Part shown: one piece after another, positions 23,229 through 32,512 of the stretch
Layout of the letters: each line of letters starts with the position of its first letter
How positions within the stretch are numbered: position 1 is the stretch's first letter
Source of the DNA: Abditibacterium sp.
GTDB taxonomy: Bacteria; Armatimonadota; Abditibacteriia; Abditibacteriales; Abditibacteriaceae
Reading direction: 5' to 3'
Length of the DNA: 64,000 nt
Assembly: GCA_030448265.1 (NCBI GenBank)
Contig: JAUJNG010000008.1
Span: forward strand, 113,846-177,845
The notes under the pieces: model-generated
What the model was told of the DNA's origin: nothing
What the model saw: only the letters and a program-made list of their open reading frames with translations
Databases searched by the model: none
Translations under genes and position numbers: made by a program

Positions 23229-24120
23229 GAGCCGCTCTGGTTTTGGCAACCAGATTATCAATGAGATTGATGTAGCCCTGTCCGGTATAGGACTGCACCG
23301 AATAGGGCCCGACTTCATAATTCGCGCCGCTTTGACGCTTGATCAAATCGGCGAAACGGCGCGGATAAATGCCTTCGATCAAAACACCGCGCACGCGGTC
23401 GCGCTTCATATTGGAAGCGAGTTGCGAGAGATGCGCCGCCGAGGGCGGAATACCAGGCTTGGGTTCCAGAGTGCCGTATTGACGAATGCCGAAGCGCCGC
23501 AGGAAGTAGTTGTAGGAGAGATGGTAAGTCACAATCGGACGGCCCGCGTAGGGCGCCAGAGCGCGCTTCCAATCGTCCATTTTGTTGTCGATGGCGCGGT
23601 TGAAGGCCACATAATTGGCGCGGTAAGCGTTCGCATTTCCGGCATCGACGCGAATCAGGCCGCGCACGATGTTTTGCGCGGCGCGCTTGGCGTAAATCGG
23701 GTCGTAGAGATAGTGCGGATTGCCTTCGGGATGCACGTCGCCCGACGCGCCCGAAATGCTCCCGACGGGCGTTTCGATGCGTGGAATGCCCGTCGAAGCA
23801 TCGACGTAGCCGCGCCCGCCGCGATTAAGATTGCCGTTGCCCGCCGCATTCATCAGGGAGTCCATCCAGATGTCGAGTGACAGTCCCGAACGCACGATCA
23901 AATCGGCGCGCGCGATGCGCGACACATCGGAGGGACGCGGCTCGATGGCGTGATAATCCTGATTCGGCTTGGCAATCGAATACACCGAGACGTTGCCGCC
24001 GCCCACCGCTTTGGTGATGGCGGCCAGTTCGGGAGTCGAAGCGACGACTTCGGTCGCGGCGCGCGCGGAGTGCACCCAAAATAGCAGCGCAGCCAGGGGC
24101 AGTAATTTGAGAAATTTCAT
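23221..24120 (-). CDS. znuA: Zinc/manganese ABC transporter substrate-binding protein
   Basis: 299 residues of the ZnuA/TroA cluster A-1 family. Signal peptide (LKLLPLAALLFWVHSARA). Metal-ligand motifs: NQDYHAIEPRPSD, GNPHYLYDP and VTYHLSYNYFLRRFG, plus an acidic ligand expected in GVLIEGIYPRRFAD. No long His-rich loop. It captures the metal in the periplasm for the ZnuBC pair encoded at 15-17 kb. I chose the ATG at 24120 for the signal peptide; the stop codon lies inside a palindrome. Downstream of the porin gene, probably the same transcript. Confidence 0.88.
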   Translation of the reverse strand: MKFLKLLPLAALLFWVHSARAATEVVASTPELAAITKAVGGGNVSVYSIAKPNQDYHAIEPRPSDVSRIARADLIVRSGLSLDIWMDSLMNAAGNGNLNRGGRGYVDASTGIPRIETPVGSISGASGDVHPEGNPHYLYDPIYAKRAAQNIVRGLIRVDAGNANAYRANYVAFNRAIDNKMDDWKRALAPYAGRPIVTYHLSYNYFLRRFGIRQYGTLEPKPGIPPSAAHLSQLASNMKRDRVRGVLIEGIYPRRFADLIKRQSGANYEVGPYSVQSYTGQGYINLIDNLVAKTRAALN

Positions 24121-24138
24121 GGTGATTTGACTCTTGAA

Positions 24139-24258
24139 TAGGACGCTAACTTCGTTCGCTACCTTTGGACGCAACGCCTGCGGCGAACGCTACTTTTTCT
24201 TAAAAAAGAAGTGGCGAAACAGTAGCGTCCAAAGGTGGCGAACGAAGTTAGCGTCCTA
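24139..24258. repeat. 34-bp inverted repeat between porin and znuA
   Basis: TAGGACGCTAACTTCGTTCG (from 24139) and its complement (to 24258) form 34-bp arms with one mismatch, and the loop carries A/T-rich DNA. It would lie inside a porin-znuA transcript, 18 nt before the znuA start. Confidence 0.9.
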
Positions 24259-24269
24259 TGGAATGGTTT

Positions 24270-25673
24270 TCATTCCAGTTCGTGAGTGTGCGGCCCCAGT
24301 CCGATGACGAACTGGATGCGGCCTTCGGTGTAGTTGCTTTCGCCAGGGCGGTCGCCGCGCGTGCCCATGAGACGAACGTAATAGCGCTCGTTGAAGTTGC
24401 GGGTGTAGATCAGCGAAGTCGCTTTTTCGGTTTCGCCTGGAGCGTTGACGAAATCCGATTTTTCGTGGAGCAAACCGATGTCGTTGAAACGGTTGAAGCG
24501 GTAGTTGCCCAGCAGGTAATAGCCGTCGCTCCTGGTGGTCGGCAAGCCGCGCGGATTGTAGCGAAAATACTCGCCGCGCAGCAAAAGCCGCTTGTTGTTG
24601 CCCAGATAACGGCGCAGTGAGACATCGAAGCCGCTCAAGTTGAGGCGTCCCGTTGCCTGCTCAACGATTTCGTTGTCGTTGTTGTCAATGCCGCTAAAGT
24701 TTTCGATAAAAGCGCGTCCGCGAGCGTGCGAAAGCCCTAATTCGACCTCGTTGTTCTGGCCCAGCGAAGTTCCCATCCACAGCCGCGCGTTGTAAAAGCG
24801 CGACAGTCCCGCGCCCACGCGATTGGGGCCGCCACCTTCAAAGGGATCGGACGGGTCGGAGGTGTTGAGGCGTCCGCCCGCTTCTTCGCCGCCCGAAAAC
24901 GCGCCCAGGCTGAGCCGCGCGAAGAATTTTTTGCCGGTCGGCAAGAGGTAGTTGAGGTTGATGCCGTTGCCCACCAGCGCCTCGCCCGCGACCAGATTTT
25001 GGCGCGGCACCACCTGACGCGAGTAAAGCCAGGAATGGGGATGCAGTTCTCCGGTGCGGCCAAAGGGCGCGAATTTGCGCCCGATCTGCACGTTCAGGCC
25101 TTTGCGCGCGCCCAGATAAGTCAAAAAGCCTTCCTCAACGCCAAATTCGCCCTCGCCAGGGTTGCCGACGATGAAGGTGTCGTATTTGACGTTGGGATAA
25201 ACGTAGCCCTGAATGCCGATTTCGCCTTCGGTGTCGAGTGAATTGCGGCCCTCGTCGCGCTTGTCAGTCGAAAACAGATATTGCGTATCGCCGATAAAAG
25301 AAATATCGGGCAGGAGCAGATAATTGCGGCTTCCTGGCGCCGCCGTTGAAGTTCCAGTCGCGGCGACGGCGGCATCGGTGGGCGCAGGCGCAACGGGTGC
25401 CGTTGGAGCGCCCATCGCTCCGGTGCGGCCCGCTTTGAGGTTTTCGACATCGCGCAGCAACTGTTCCCACACCGCGCGCGGAATGGTGACGGTTTCGCCC
25501 GCAGTAGAAGGCGCAGGGGTGCTGGGCGCGACAGGCGCGGGCGCCGCCGGAGCGGGCGCGCCAGGAAGAGGTTCGTCGGGGATGGGCACGTCTTCGGGAT
25601 TGTCCTGCGCCAGAGCGAGAGATGTTCCCGCCAGCGCCAGCGACAAACCAAGGGCAGAAAAGGGATAACGCAT
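24270..25673 (-). CDS. Outer-membrane porin, probably zinc-regulated
   Basis: 467 residues. Signal peptide (LSLALAGTSLALAQ). A Pro/Ala-rich segment and a short coiled region (IPRAVWEQLLRDVENLKAG) could trimerise or bind the cell wall. After residue 115 the sequence is an all-beta barrel (LLLPDISFIGDTQYLFSTDK; GYVYPNVKYDTFIVGNPGEG; GLNVQIGRKFAPFGRTGELH) ending in a barrel-like strand before the Glu-rich tail. It resembles phosphate- or carboxylate-porin-like barrels. Position upstream of znuA plus a shared operator candidate suggest metal passage across the outer membrane. Confidence 0.72.
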   Translation of the reverse strand: MRYPFSALGLSLALAGTSLALAQDNPEDVPIPDEPLPGAPAPAAPAPVAPSTPAPSTAGETVTIPRAVWEQLLRDVENLKAGRTGAMGAPTAPVAPAPTDAAVAATGTSTAAPGSRNYLLLPDISFIGDTQYLFSTDKRDEGRNSLDTEGEIGIQGYVYPNVKYDTFIVGNPGEGEFGVEEGFLTYLGARKGLNVQIGRKFAPFGRTGELHPHSWLYSRQVVPRQNLVAGEALVGNGINLNYLLPTGKKFFARLSLGAFSGGEEAGGRLNTSDPSDPFEGGGPNRVGAGLSRFYNARLWMGTSLGQNNEVELGLSHARGRAFIENFSGIDNNDNEIVEQATGRLNLSGFDVSLRRYLGNNKRLLLRGEYFRYNPRGLPTTRSDGYYLLGNYRFNRFNDIGLLHEKSDFVNAPGETEKATSLIYTRNFNERYYVRLMGTRGDRPGESNYTEGRIQFVIGLGPHTHELE

Positions 25674-25694
25674 AAGAAGTTCTTCCCAGATAAT

Positions 25695-25711
25695 AATGAG
25701 AATGCGTTTTC
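25695..25711 (+). promoter_or_regulatory. Candidate Zur/Fur operator upstream of the porin gene
   Basis: AATGAGAATGCGTTTTC, 22 nt upstream of the porin ATG, differs at one position from the minus-strand site before znuC. The flanks continue as TAAT and AATTG, giving a loosely palindromic AT-rich site. Confidence 0.5.
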
Positions 25712-25770
25712 AATTGTAAATGACGCATCGGGATGCGTCAATGGCACTGGAAGATTTTTGAGAGACAGGC

Positions 25771-25829
25771 GGGGCTTTGCGCCCTCTTCCAATCCTCAGT
25801 TCCTTCGATTGGAAGAGGGCGCAAGCCCC
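25771..25829. repeat. Inverted repeat, GGAAGAGGGCGCAAG family, copy 1
   Basis: GGGGCTTTGCGCCCTCTTCC... and its complement (arms of 23-24 bp, 25771-25794 and 25807-25829) recur at 51249-51316. A short GACGCATC-GGGATGCGTC hairpin lies beside it at 25722-25739. It lies in the gap between the sirtuin and porin genes. Confidence 0.85.
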
Positions 25830-25852
25830 ACCTGGACCAACTTTTCACTGCG

Positions 25853-26569
25853 TCAAGCCAGAAAATCCGGCAGGATCTCTTCAGCACGGCCCACGAGGTT
25901 TTCCGCGAAGGGCGAGGGGCCGTCGAGCGGGGTGAGATTGAGGTAAATCGTGCGCGCTCCGGCGTAAACGGCGCCGCGCACGAAATCGGAGGCCGGCGAA
26001 ACCACACCCGACGTGCCGATGGAGAGAAAGAGGTCGCAGTCGCGCAGCGCGCGTTTGACGCGGGTGATGGCATCGAGCGGAAGCGCTTCATGGAAAAGCG
26101 TGATGTTGGGACGAAGCGGCGCGCCGCAAACGCGGCACATCGGCACGGTTTGGGGAATTTCGGGGTCGGAAAACGGCTTCGACTGGCAATGGGGATTGGT
26201 GCAACGCGATTCGAGAAGCGAGCCGTGAATCTCGGTGACATCGCTCGAACCGGCTTTTTGGTGCAGGCCATCGACATTTTGGGTCACGAGCGTAATTTGC
26301 CGCTCCGCACCCCATTTTCGCTGCCAGTTGGCCAGAGCGAGATGCGCGGCGTTGGGCTGCACGCCACTCAAATTCGCGCGCGCTTTGCCATAGGCGCGCC
26401 ACATTTCGGGCAGCATTTCCATCACGCGGCGGCCATCGGAAACGGCGAGCAGTTCGTGCTGCCATTTACCGTCCGGCCCGCGAAACGTCGAAAGCCCCGA
26501 CGCCGCCGAGACGCCCGCGCCAGTGAGAACCACGATATTGCGATAATTCTGGGTTTGCAGTGGCTTCAT
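25853..26569 (-). CDS. Sirtuin, NAD-dependent protein deacylase
   Basis: 238 residues. The NAD-binding motif GAGVSAASGLSTFRG, the TQNVDGLH segment and the catalytic His in EIHGSLLESRC are present. Zinc Cys pairs are CTNPHC and CRVCGAP. GTSGVVSPASDF follows. Sirtuins remove acyl groups from lysine. An alternative TTG start lies three codons upstream at 26578; the ATG at 26569 is preferred. The stop is in the gap with a palindrome at 25771. Confidence 0.92.
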   Translation of the reverse strand: MKPLQTQNYRNIVVLTGAGVSAASGLSTFRGPDGKWQHELLAVSDGRRVMEMLPEMWRAYGKARANLSGVQPNAAHLALANWQRKWGAERQITLVTQNVDGLHQKAGSSDVTEIHGSLLESRCTNPHCQSKPFSDPEIPQTVPMCRVCGAPLRPNITLFHEALPLDAITRVKRALRDCDLFLSIGTSGVVSPASDFVRGAVYAGARTIYLNLTPLDGPSPFAENLVGRAEEILPDFLA

Positions 26570-26588
26570 CGTATCCAAGTTTTTTCAG

Positions 26589-26680
26589 GGAATGAACCAC
26601 AGAGACACGGAGACACAGAGAAAAAAGAGGTTTTTAATCTCAAAAATTCTCTGTGTCTCCGTGTCTCTGTGGTTCATTCC
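26589..26680. repeat. Perfect 33-bp inverted repeat, CACAGAGACAC family, copy 4
   Basis: The arm GGAATGAACCACAGAGACAC (26589-26621) has an exact complement at 26648-26680. It separates the PBP2 stop from the sirtuin start. Confidence 0.92.
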
Positions 26681-26688
26681 CCAACAGT

Positions 26689-28541
26689 TCAGGGCGCTTT
26701 TTTGGGAGTGGGTTTCGGCGCTGGAAACGCCGCTTCGAGAATCGCTTTGGCGACCGGAACCGCGTTTTCGCTGCCGTGACCGGCATTTTCGATCATCACC
26801 GCGATGGCAATGGTCGGTTTTTCGGCGGGCGCGTAGCACACCCACCAGGCGTGAGGCAAAACCTTGTTGGCATCTTCCGCCGAGCCGGTTTTGCCCGCGA
26901 TGGCCACATGGGGCAGCGCGATGCCTTTCTTGGCGCTAATGCCCACATTTTCACTCTGGGGCGTCGCCGTTTTCAGGATTTTCCCATCCAGAGCGACCGC
27001 CTTTTGGAGCAGATGCGGCTTCCACAGCGTGCCGCCGTTGGCAACCGCGCCCGTCGCGAGCGCCATTTGCAGCGGCGTAGCGAGAACGTCGCCCTGCCCG
27101 ATGCTCATGTTGAGCGTGTTGCCGTCATACCAGCGCGCCAAATCGGGGCGCGATTTGTTGACCTGAGCGCGCCACGCCGGATCGGGCACCAGCCCCGCTT
27201 CATCCGAAGGCAGGTCGATGCCGGTTTCGCGGCCCAGACCAAATCCGCGCGCGACGGTGGCGAGATAAGTCGGACCGCTCCCCTGAGGATTGCCCATTTT
27301 CAAACTGGCCTGATAATAAAAAACGTTACAGGAAAACGCCAGAGAATCGAACAAATCGATGTTCGCACCGTGCGTTTTCCAGCAGCCGAACCAGCGTCCC
27401 AGGCGCATACCGCCGCTGCAATTGATGCTGTGGCGCGTGGAGAGGCTGCCCTGCTCCAGTCCCGCCGCCGCCGTGATCATCTTAAAAGTCGAGCCAGGCG
27501 AAAAACGCGATACGACGGGCCGGTTCAGAAGCGGATGGCCGGTATTGCGCGCAATTTGGCGGTAGAGCGGGCTGAACTGCGCTTTGGGCAGCGAAAAATG
27601 TTGGGATTGAAAGTCGGGCGCGAAGCGAGGGCCAGAATTTCGCCGTTTCGCGGGTCAATCGCCGCGACCGCGCCGTTGTTACGCGCTTTGCCAAGGGCGA
27701 TTTCGGCGGCCTTTTGCAACCGTAAGTCGAGGGTCAAACGCAGCGTGGCGCCAGGTTTATCGGCGATGCGGTCGCGCGGACGAACGGGCCGTCCCCGCGA
27801 ATCGACTTCGTATTCCTGCGCGCCGCGCGTGCCCATCAAGAGCGCGTCGTATTGGCGTTCGAGGCCGCTTTTGCCGATTTTGTCGTCGAAATGAAGCGGG
27901 CGGCCCGCTTTTTCGGCCCGCTCCAGTTCGCGCTCCGTCACCAGGCCGGTATAGCCCAAAACGTGCGCTCCCAGTTGGCCCTGCGGATAAAGCCGTTTCA
28001 AGTCGTCGGTGACCAGAACCGCGTCGCTGAGGCGCGGCTTGTTCTCTTCGATGAGCGTAATGGTGCGTAAATCCACGCCCTCGGCGACCGTGACCGGATC
28101 GTAAAAGCGCCCGCCGCGCCTGGCGGCGTCGGAAAGCTGCGCTTCAAGATCATTGGCCGTCGTGCCCAGCAAAAACGCCAGAGTCCCCAGAATCTGGGCG
28201 CGCGCCTCACCCTCGCGCTTTTTCGAGGGCAGCGTCCCAGGCACGAGCGCGACCGAATGCTGCGAACGCGAAGTCGCCAGAATCGCGCCGCGCCGGTCGA
28301 GGATGAGGCCGCGCGGCGCCTCGAACGGCACGCGCGCGATGCGATTGCGCTGCGCCTGCACCATATATTCGCCGCCGCGCACGACCTGCAAAAACCACAA
28401 TCGCGCCAGCAAACCAAAGAACGCCAGACACAAAAAACCGATGCCCCACAGCGCGCGGCGACGCACTTTGAGAGCATCGGCGATATCCCAGCCGGCGCCG
28501 GTTGCGCGGAATTTGCCGGAAGGAGGAAGAATGGTAGCCAT
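26689..28541 (-). CDS. mrdA: Penicillin-binding protein 2, one frameshift
   Basis: About 617 residues if the frame is mended. It is a transpeptidase of rod-shape elongation. One membrane helix (WGIGFLCLAFFGLLARLWFLQ), a PBP dimer domain (IARVPFEAPRGLILDRRGAILATS) and a transpeptidase domain with SPGSTFKM (active-site Ser), SCN (in AFSCNVFYY) and KTGSAE are present. The reading frame changes at 27594-27598, a run of five A: the first part (27525-28541) ends soon after FNPNIF; the rest continues HFSLPKAQFSPLYRQIARN one base away through STFK to 26689. Adding one T on the coding strand restores NPNIFSLPK. Error in the sequence is likely, as the gene is usually essential. Confidence 0.88.
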
Positions 28542-28543
28542 AA

Positions 28544-28702
28544 CTGAGGAGAGGAGGAGGGGAAGTGGGGAGGGGGAGGTTTTGCTGCGAGGGCACAGTG
28601 TAAGCGCGAATTTCGCTTCGCCGCAGGCCAAAAACAAAAATGTAACTTTTCTTCACTCTTGCAACAAATCCTCCCTCCTCCCCACTTCCCTCCTCCCTCC
28701 TG
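28544..28702. repeat. Purine-rich inverted repeat upstream of PBP2
   Basis: CTGAGGAGAGGAGGAGGGGA (from 28544) pairs imperfectly with TCCCTCCTCCCTCCTGAG to 28702, arms of about 38 bp. It fills the gap between the acidic-protein and PBP2 genes. Confidence 0.75.
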
Positions 28703-28704
28703 AG

Positions 28705-29085
28705 TCACGGCTCCAGCGGGTCAAGGAGCGCGTCGCGCGGAATATCGGTGTCGGAAAGCGCATCTTCGTCCAGAGCCTCGATATCGATATGGCCTGGCGT
28801 GTTCAAATCGTCCATTTCGGGCACGTTGAGTTCGGTGTGATCGGCGTATTCCATGTTGGCCATGAGGTCGGTCATGGTGATTTCGGGCAGCGAGCCGTCT
28901 TGAATATCATCGGCGTCGAGATCGGCGTTGAACTCGCTGCTGGGATCGAGCACACCGGCATCGGCCTGGCTGCTGGGCGAATCGAGCGGCAAGGGCGCCG
29001 CCGCCGAGGTCGCGGTTTCGAGACTGTCGGTGGCATAAGCAATGTCGTTTTGGTCGCGCGGGTGAGTATTTTCGGGTTTAATCAT
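28705..29085 (-). CDS. Small acidic protein, unknown
   Basis: 126 residues, strongly acidic (LDADDIQDGSLPEITMTD, ALDEDALSDTDIPRDALLD) with no signal peptide, no Cys and no recognised family. The body is probably disordered. ATG at 29085 preceded by GAGGAAAA. It lies upstream of PBP2 on the same strand, separated by a palindrome. No function proposed. Confidence 0.55.
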   Translation of the reverse strand: MIKPENTHPRDQNDIAYATDSLETATSAAAPLPLDSPSSQADAGVLDPSSEFNADLDADDIQDGSLPEITMTDLMANMEYADHTELNVPEMDDLNTPGHIDIEALDEDALSDTDIPRDALLDPLEP

Positions 29086-29162
29086 GGTTTTTCCTCGCCG
29101 GATTTGCGAGCCAAGACAATGCCACACACCCCAAAATTCAGTGGGTCGCGTAAATTATTGGC

Positions 29163-30138
29163 GTGCCCATTCGAATTGGAATTCTCGGCGCCGGAAGCGC
29201 GGCGCGGCGTCACTGTGCGGCGCTTTCGCGGCTCGAAAACGCGCAAATCGTGGCGTTTTGCGATATCGCCGCGCCGCGCGCGCAGGAAATGGCCGAACTC
29301 TTCGGCGCGACGCCCTACTCTTCTCTGCCGCGAATGCTGGGGCGCGAAAACCTCGACGCGCTCTACATCTGCACCCCGCCCCACGCGCACGGCGCCTACG
29401 AAATCGCCGCTATCAAGGCCGGATGCGCCTTATTTATCGAACCGCCAGTCGCAAACAACCTTCGCACCGCGCAGAGCGTGTTGAGCGCGCTGGGAAAAAG
29501 CGGTGGTTTGTGCAGCGTGGGCCATTTCTGGCGCTATTTTTGAGGCGACAACGCGCTTGAAGAAGGAAATCGGCGGCAGAAACGCGCAGCCGCCGCTTCT
29601 TCTGTCGGGAAAGTGGCTCGCGCCGGCGCCCGCGATGGCGTGGCGCCGCGAGTTGAAAACTTCGGGCGGAATCTGGCTTGACGAGGGGTATCAACTGCTC
29701 GATTTGACGCGCGTTTTCGGCGGCGAAGCGAAAAGGGTGAGCGCGTTTGCGGCGTCTCTGGAAATCAAGAACGTGTTCCCCGAAGCGACTACACCGGATG
29801 TGTGCGCCGCAATTTTGCAACTGCAGAACGGCGCGCTGGCCTCGTTTGGCGCCGCGACAATCACCGAATCGGAAACGCAAAGCGAACTTTCGCTTTCCAC
29901 GCCTCAGGCCCAGTTTTCTTTGCGGGGAAACTGTTTGAAAATCACACGCGGCGCGGAAGAAACCCATTTCAACGGCGCGGACGACGCGATTTTGGCGCAA
30001 AACGCCGCATTTTTGCGGGCCGTCGAGAGCGGCAAACGGACGGAAATTCGGACGACTTACGCCGATGCGATCAAAACTTTACGCCTCGCGCTGGCGGTGA
30101 ATCGCGCGGGTCTGGGCAGCAAAACGGTCGATTTGTAA
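29163..30138 (+). CDS. Gfo/Idh/MocA-family oxidoreductase, one frameshift
   Basis: About 325 residues once mended. The N-terminal Rossmann motif is GILGAGSAARRHCAAL; CTPPHAHGAYEIAAIKAGCALFIEPP is the family's conserved (E)KP region, with P in place of K. The second half is the substrate domain (GGIWLDEGYQLLDLTRVFGG, the conserved H replaced by Y/Q). At 29537-29541 a run of five T breaks the frame after FWRYF; removing one T continues EATTRLKKEIGGRN. The start is GTG at 29163. Substrate unknown, probably a sugar or cyclitol. Divergent from the acidic-protein gene. Confidence 0.8.
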
Positions 30139-30152
30139 CGATAGTCGTGGTT

Positions 30153-30361
30153 TTTCCCGTCGCTTCGCTCCGGCCCTCACCCGCCGCTTCGCGGCACCCA
30201 CGCCCAGAGGGCACCCGCGCAAGCGGGAGAAGGACATAGCGCGCCACTTTAACGGAGCAGTGAGATGAACAAAGTGGCAGTGTCTCCGCTTGCGCGGGTG
30301 CCCTCTGCGCTCCCGCTTGCGCGAAGCGGCGGGTGAGGGCCGGAGCGAAGCGACGGGAAAC
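30153..30361. repeat. Long inverted repeat, CCCAGAGGGCACCCG family
   Basis: Arms of about 75 bp start TTTCCCGTCGCTTCGCTCCG at 30153 and end with the complement at 30361. CCCAGAGGGCACCCG and GCGCAAGCGGGAG within the arm relate it to the composite repeat at 3884-4185. It occupies most of the gap before the helicase gene. Confidence 0.9.
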
Positions 30362-30421
30362 CTCCCCAATGAGGTAAATTTCTCTGCGCCCGCGCCGTTT
30401 TTCGCGCGTCGTTCCCCGTCC

Positions 30422-32038
30422 ATGTTTCGCGCCCATCAGGAAGCCTTTGGCCAACTCTGTTTCGACATCTCGTCGGGCAAAATCTCCAATGTGCGCTCGA
30501 TTATCTGCTCGATTACCCCAGGCGGCGGCAAATCGATGCTGCCCGTCATCGCGGCGAACACGCTTTTGCCCGCCGTCGCCGACCGCGTGGCGTGGGTGGT
30601 GCCGCGCCGCTCTTTGCAGGAACAGGCCGAAGCCGAATTCGCGTCGGGCCGTTCGCGCGAACTGCTGCACAACCAGCATCTGATTCGCAAAACGACGGGC
30701 GAACCCGATCCCTGTCGCGGACTGTCCGGTTTTTGCACCACTTATCAGGCCATTGGCTCTAACAACGCCTTTTTGCGCGACGATTTCGACGCTAATCGCT
30801 ACGTTCTCATTTTGGACGAGCCGCATCACGTCGAGGAAGGCGGCGCGTGGGAAAAGGCGCTCGCGCCGCTCGTGAAGCGCGCGGCGCTCACGGTTTTCAT
30901 GTCGGGGACATTGGAGCGCGGTAATCGCAAAAAAATCGCGTTTTTGCCTTATGGCGAGTCGATGAACGGCGAAATCGTGGATTTATCGGGCGCGAGCGGC
31001 GCCGCCGCGATTCAATATCCGCGCGCTCACGCGCTTTTCGATAAAGCCATCACGCCGATTCACTTCGAACTCATGGACGGAACCGCGCAGTGGATCGGGC
31101 GCGACGGCAAAACCTATGGCACGCGGCTTTCGGCTGCCGGAAAAGACTCCGCCGAAGCGATTTACACCGCGCTCAAAACCGAATTCGCGATGCATCTGCT
31201 GGACGAATGCACCCATCACTGGCTCGAATACCGTCAAAATCACCCGCGTTCGAAGATGCTGGCGGTGACGGCCAACATCGAAGACGCCAAAAAATATGTC
31301 GAGCATCTCAAGCGGCGCGGCGTGAAGGCCGCGATTGCAACGAGCGACGATTCGGCGCTGGCGACGCGAAATATCGGTCGTTTCAAGGAAATCGACACCA
31401 AAAGTTCCATCGGCTGTTTGGTGACGGTCGCGATGGCTTACGAAGGCTTGGACGTGCCGCCCGTAACGCACATCGCGTGTTTGACGCACATCAGAAGCAA
31501 GCCGTGGATCGAGCAGATGATTGCGCGCGCCACGCGCTTCGATGCTCCCTCTGGCGCGTGGGAAGAGCAGATGGCCTTTATTTACGTCCCCGACGACCGT
31601 TTGATGTGCAACATCATCGGGCGCATGCAAGACGAGCAAATCGTGGCCATCAAAGCGCGATTAGAGGAAGACGAACTCGAAGCGCGCGCCGCGCGGCTGC
31701 TTCCCGATCCGTCGGAAAGAAGAACCATCACGCCGGTGGGGTCGGGCGCTTTGACGCGGCGCTGGAGTCGCGTGGGAAGCGCGCCCAAGGGTGAAAACGC
31801 GGTTGCGCGGGAGGAAATTCGCCCGCCGTCGCTGGCCGAGGCGGAACTGCGCGAGCGAATTCAGGATTACTGCAAAAATGTCGATGTCCTCTTTTTCGGG
31901 CGGGCGTGGGGCGAAACCAACAAGCGCGTGGTGAAGACTTTCGGGCAGTCACGCGCGCATATGTCGCTTGACAAATTGCAAAAAGTGATGGTCTGGCTGG
32001 AAGAATATTATCCGCTTGGCTCGATGACGCGGAAGTGA
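30422..32038 (+). CDS. Orphan SF2 (DExH) helicase-like ATPase
   Basis: 538 residues. Walker A CSITPGGGKSM, motif Ia WVVPRRSLQEQ, motif II LILDEPHH (DExH), motif III MSGT, motif V MAYEGLDVPP and motif VI QMIARATR are all present in order. The C-terminal ~110 residues are charged and unlike any family I know. It resembles helicases of phages and mobile elements more than cellular DNA-repair helicases. No nuclease, methylase or other defence gene is adjacent, so the role is open. The start at 30422 is the first ATG past the palindrome. Confidence 0.78.
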   Translation: MFRAHQEAFGQLCFDISSGKISNVRSIICSITPGGGKSMLPVIAANTLLPAVADRVAWVVPRRSLQEQAEAEFASGRSRELLHNQHLIRKTTGEPDPCRGLSGFCTTYQAIGSNNAFLRDDFDANRYVLILDEPHHVEEGGAWEKALAPLVKRAALTVFMSGTLERGNRKKIAFLPYGESMNGEIVDLSGASGAAAIQYPRAHALFDKAITPIHFELMDGTAQWIGRDGKTYGTRLSAAGKDSAEAIYTALKTEFAMHLLDECTHHWLEYRQNHPRSKMLAVTANIEDAKKYVEHLKRRGVKAAIATSDDSALATRNIGRFKEIDTKSSIGCLVTVAMAYEGLDVPPVTHIACLTHIRSKPWIEQMIARATRFDAPSGAWEEQMAFIYVPDDRLMCNIIGRMQDEQIVAIKARLEEDELEARAARLLPDPSERRTITPVGSGALTRRWSRVGSAPKGENAVAREEIRPPSLAEAELRERIQDYCKNVDVLFFGRAWGETNKRVVKTFGQSRAHMSLDKLQKVMVWLEEYYPLGSMTRK

Positions 32039-32062
32039 AATGATTTGCGCTCGGTCAAAAAT

Positions 32063-32157
32063 GGCCTCAACGAGCCTGAAGCGTAAGCGAGCAGCCTTGA
32101 CGGTGTTGCTGTGATTTCGACTAAGCCACTCGCTTACGCTTCAGGCTCGTTGAGGCC
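32063..32157. repeat. Perfect 29-bp inverted repeat after the helicase
   Basis: GGCCTCAACGAGCCTGAAGC (arm 32063-32091) has an exact complement at 32129-32157, with a 37-bp loop. It is 24 nt past the helicase stop. Confidence 0.92.
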
Positions 32158-32253
32158 GTCTGCTCGTCGAGTAGAAACGCGACGCGCGGTTTCTTCTCTC
32201 ATTCGCAAAACGCGCGCACAGATTCCGGCGTGTCAGCTAAAATAAAGGGCGTT

Positions 32254-32442
32254 ATGAGCGGCTATCAAGACCCTTTTTCCGGCTTTTTCAATCTCCCGAC
32301 CATCCTGTGGTGCCTGTGGGCGGGCTTTATCGCCTTCGTCATGCTGTGCATTTTCATCGGTTTCGACAACGACGGCCTTTTGCATCGCATCGAGCGGCGT
32401 CTGGGCATTCGCAACGTCGATGAAAAAGAAGACGATGTTTGA
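32254..32442 (+). CDS. Small single-span membrane protein, unknown
   Basis: 62 residues with one helix (TILWCLWAGFIAFVMLCIFIGF) and an acidic tail (ERRLGIRNVDEKEDDV). ATG at 32254 has AAAGGGCG 4-5 nt upstream, a good site. Converges on the cytochrome oxidase operon across a shared terminator. Size and topology recall small oxidase subunits, but it is on the opposite strand; function unknown. Confidence 0.55.
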   Translation: MSGYQDPFSGFFNLPTILWCLWAGFIAFVMLCIFIGFDNDGLLHRIERRLGIRNVDEKEDDV

Positions 32443-32463
32443 GGTTTGCTAAAGCGACAAACG

Positions 32464-32499
32464 AAAACGGCGCGATTTCCAAAGAAATCGCGCCGTTTT
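32464..32499. terminator. Bidirectional terminator at end of respiratory operon
   Basis: AAAACGGCGCGATTTC (32464-32479) pairs perfectly with its complement at 32484-32499 over 16 bp. It lies between the small + gene and the last minus-strand oxidase gene. Confidence 0.8.
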
Positions 32500-32512
32500 G
32501 CACTTTTGAGGT

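Noticed and set aside
26592..26939. Short open frames starting NHRDTETQ or similar in several gaps
   Set aside because: They are translations of the CACAGAGACAC palindromes, not genes.
30290..30421. Extended N-terminus for the helicase
   Set aside because: The extra 44 residues would be coded by the palindrome arm and have no resemblance to helicases.
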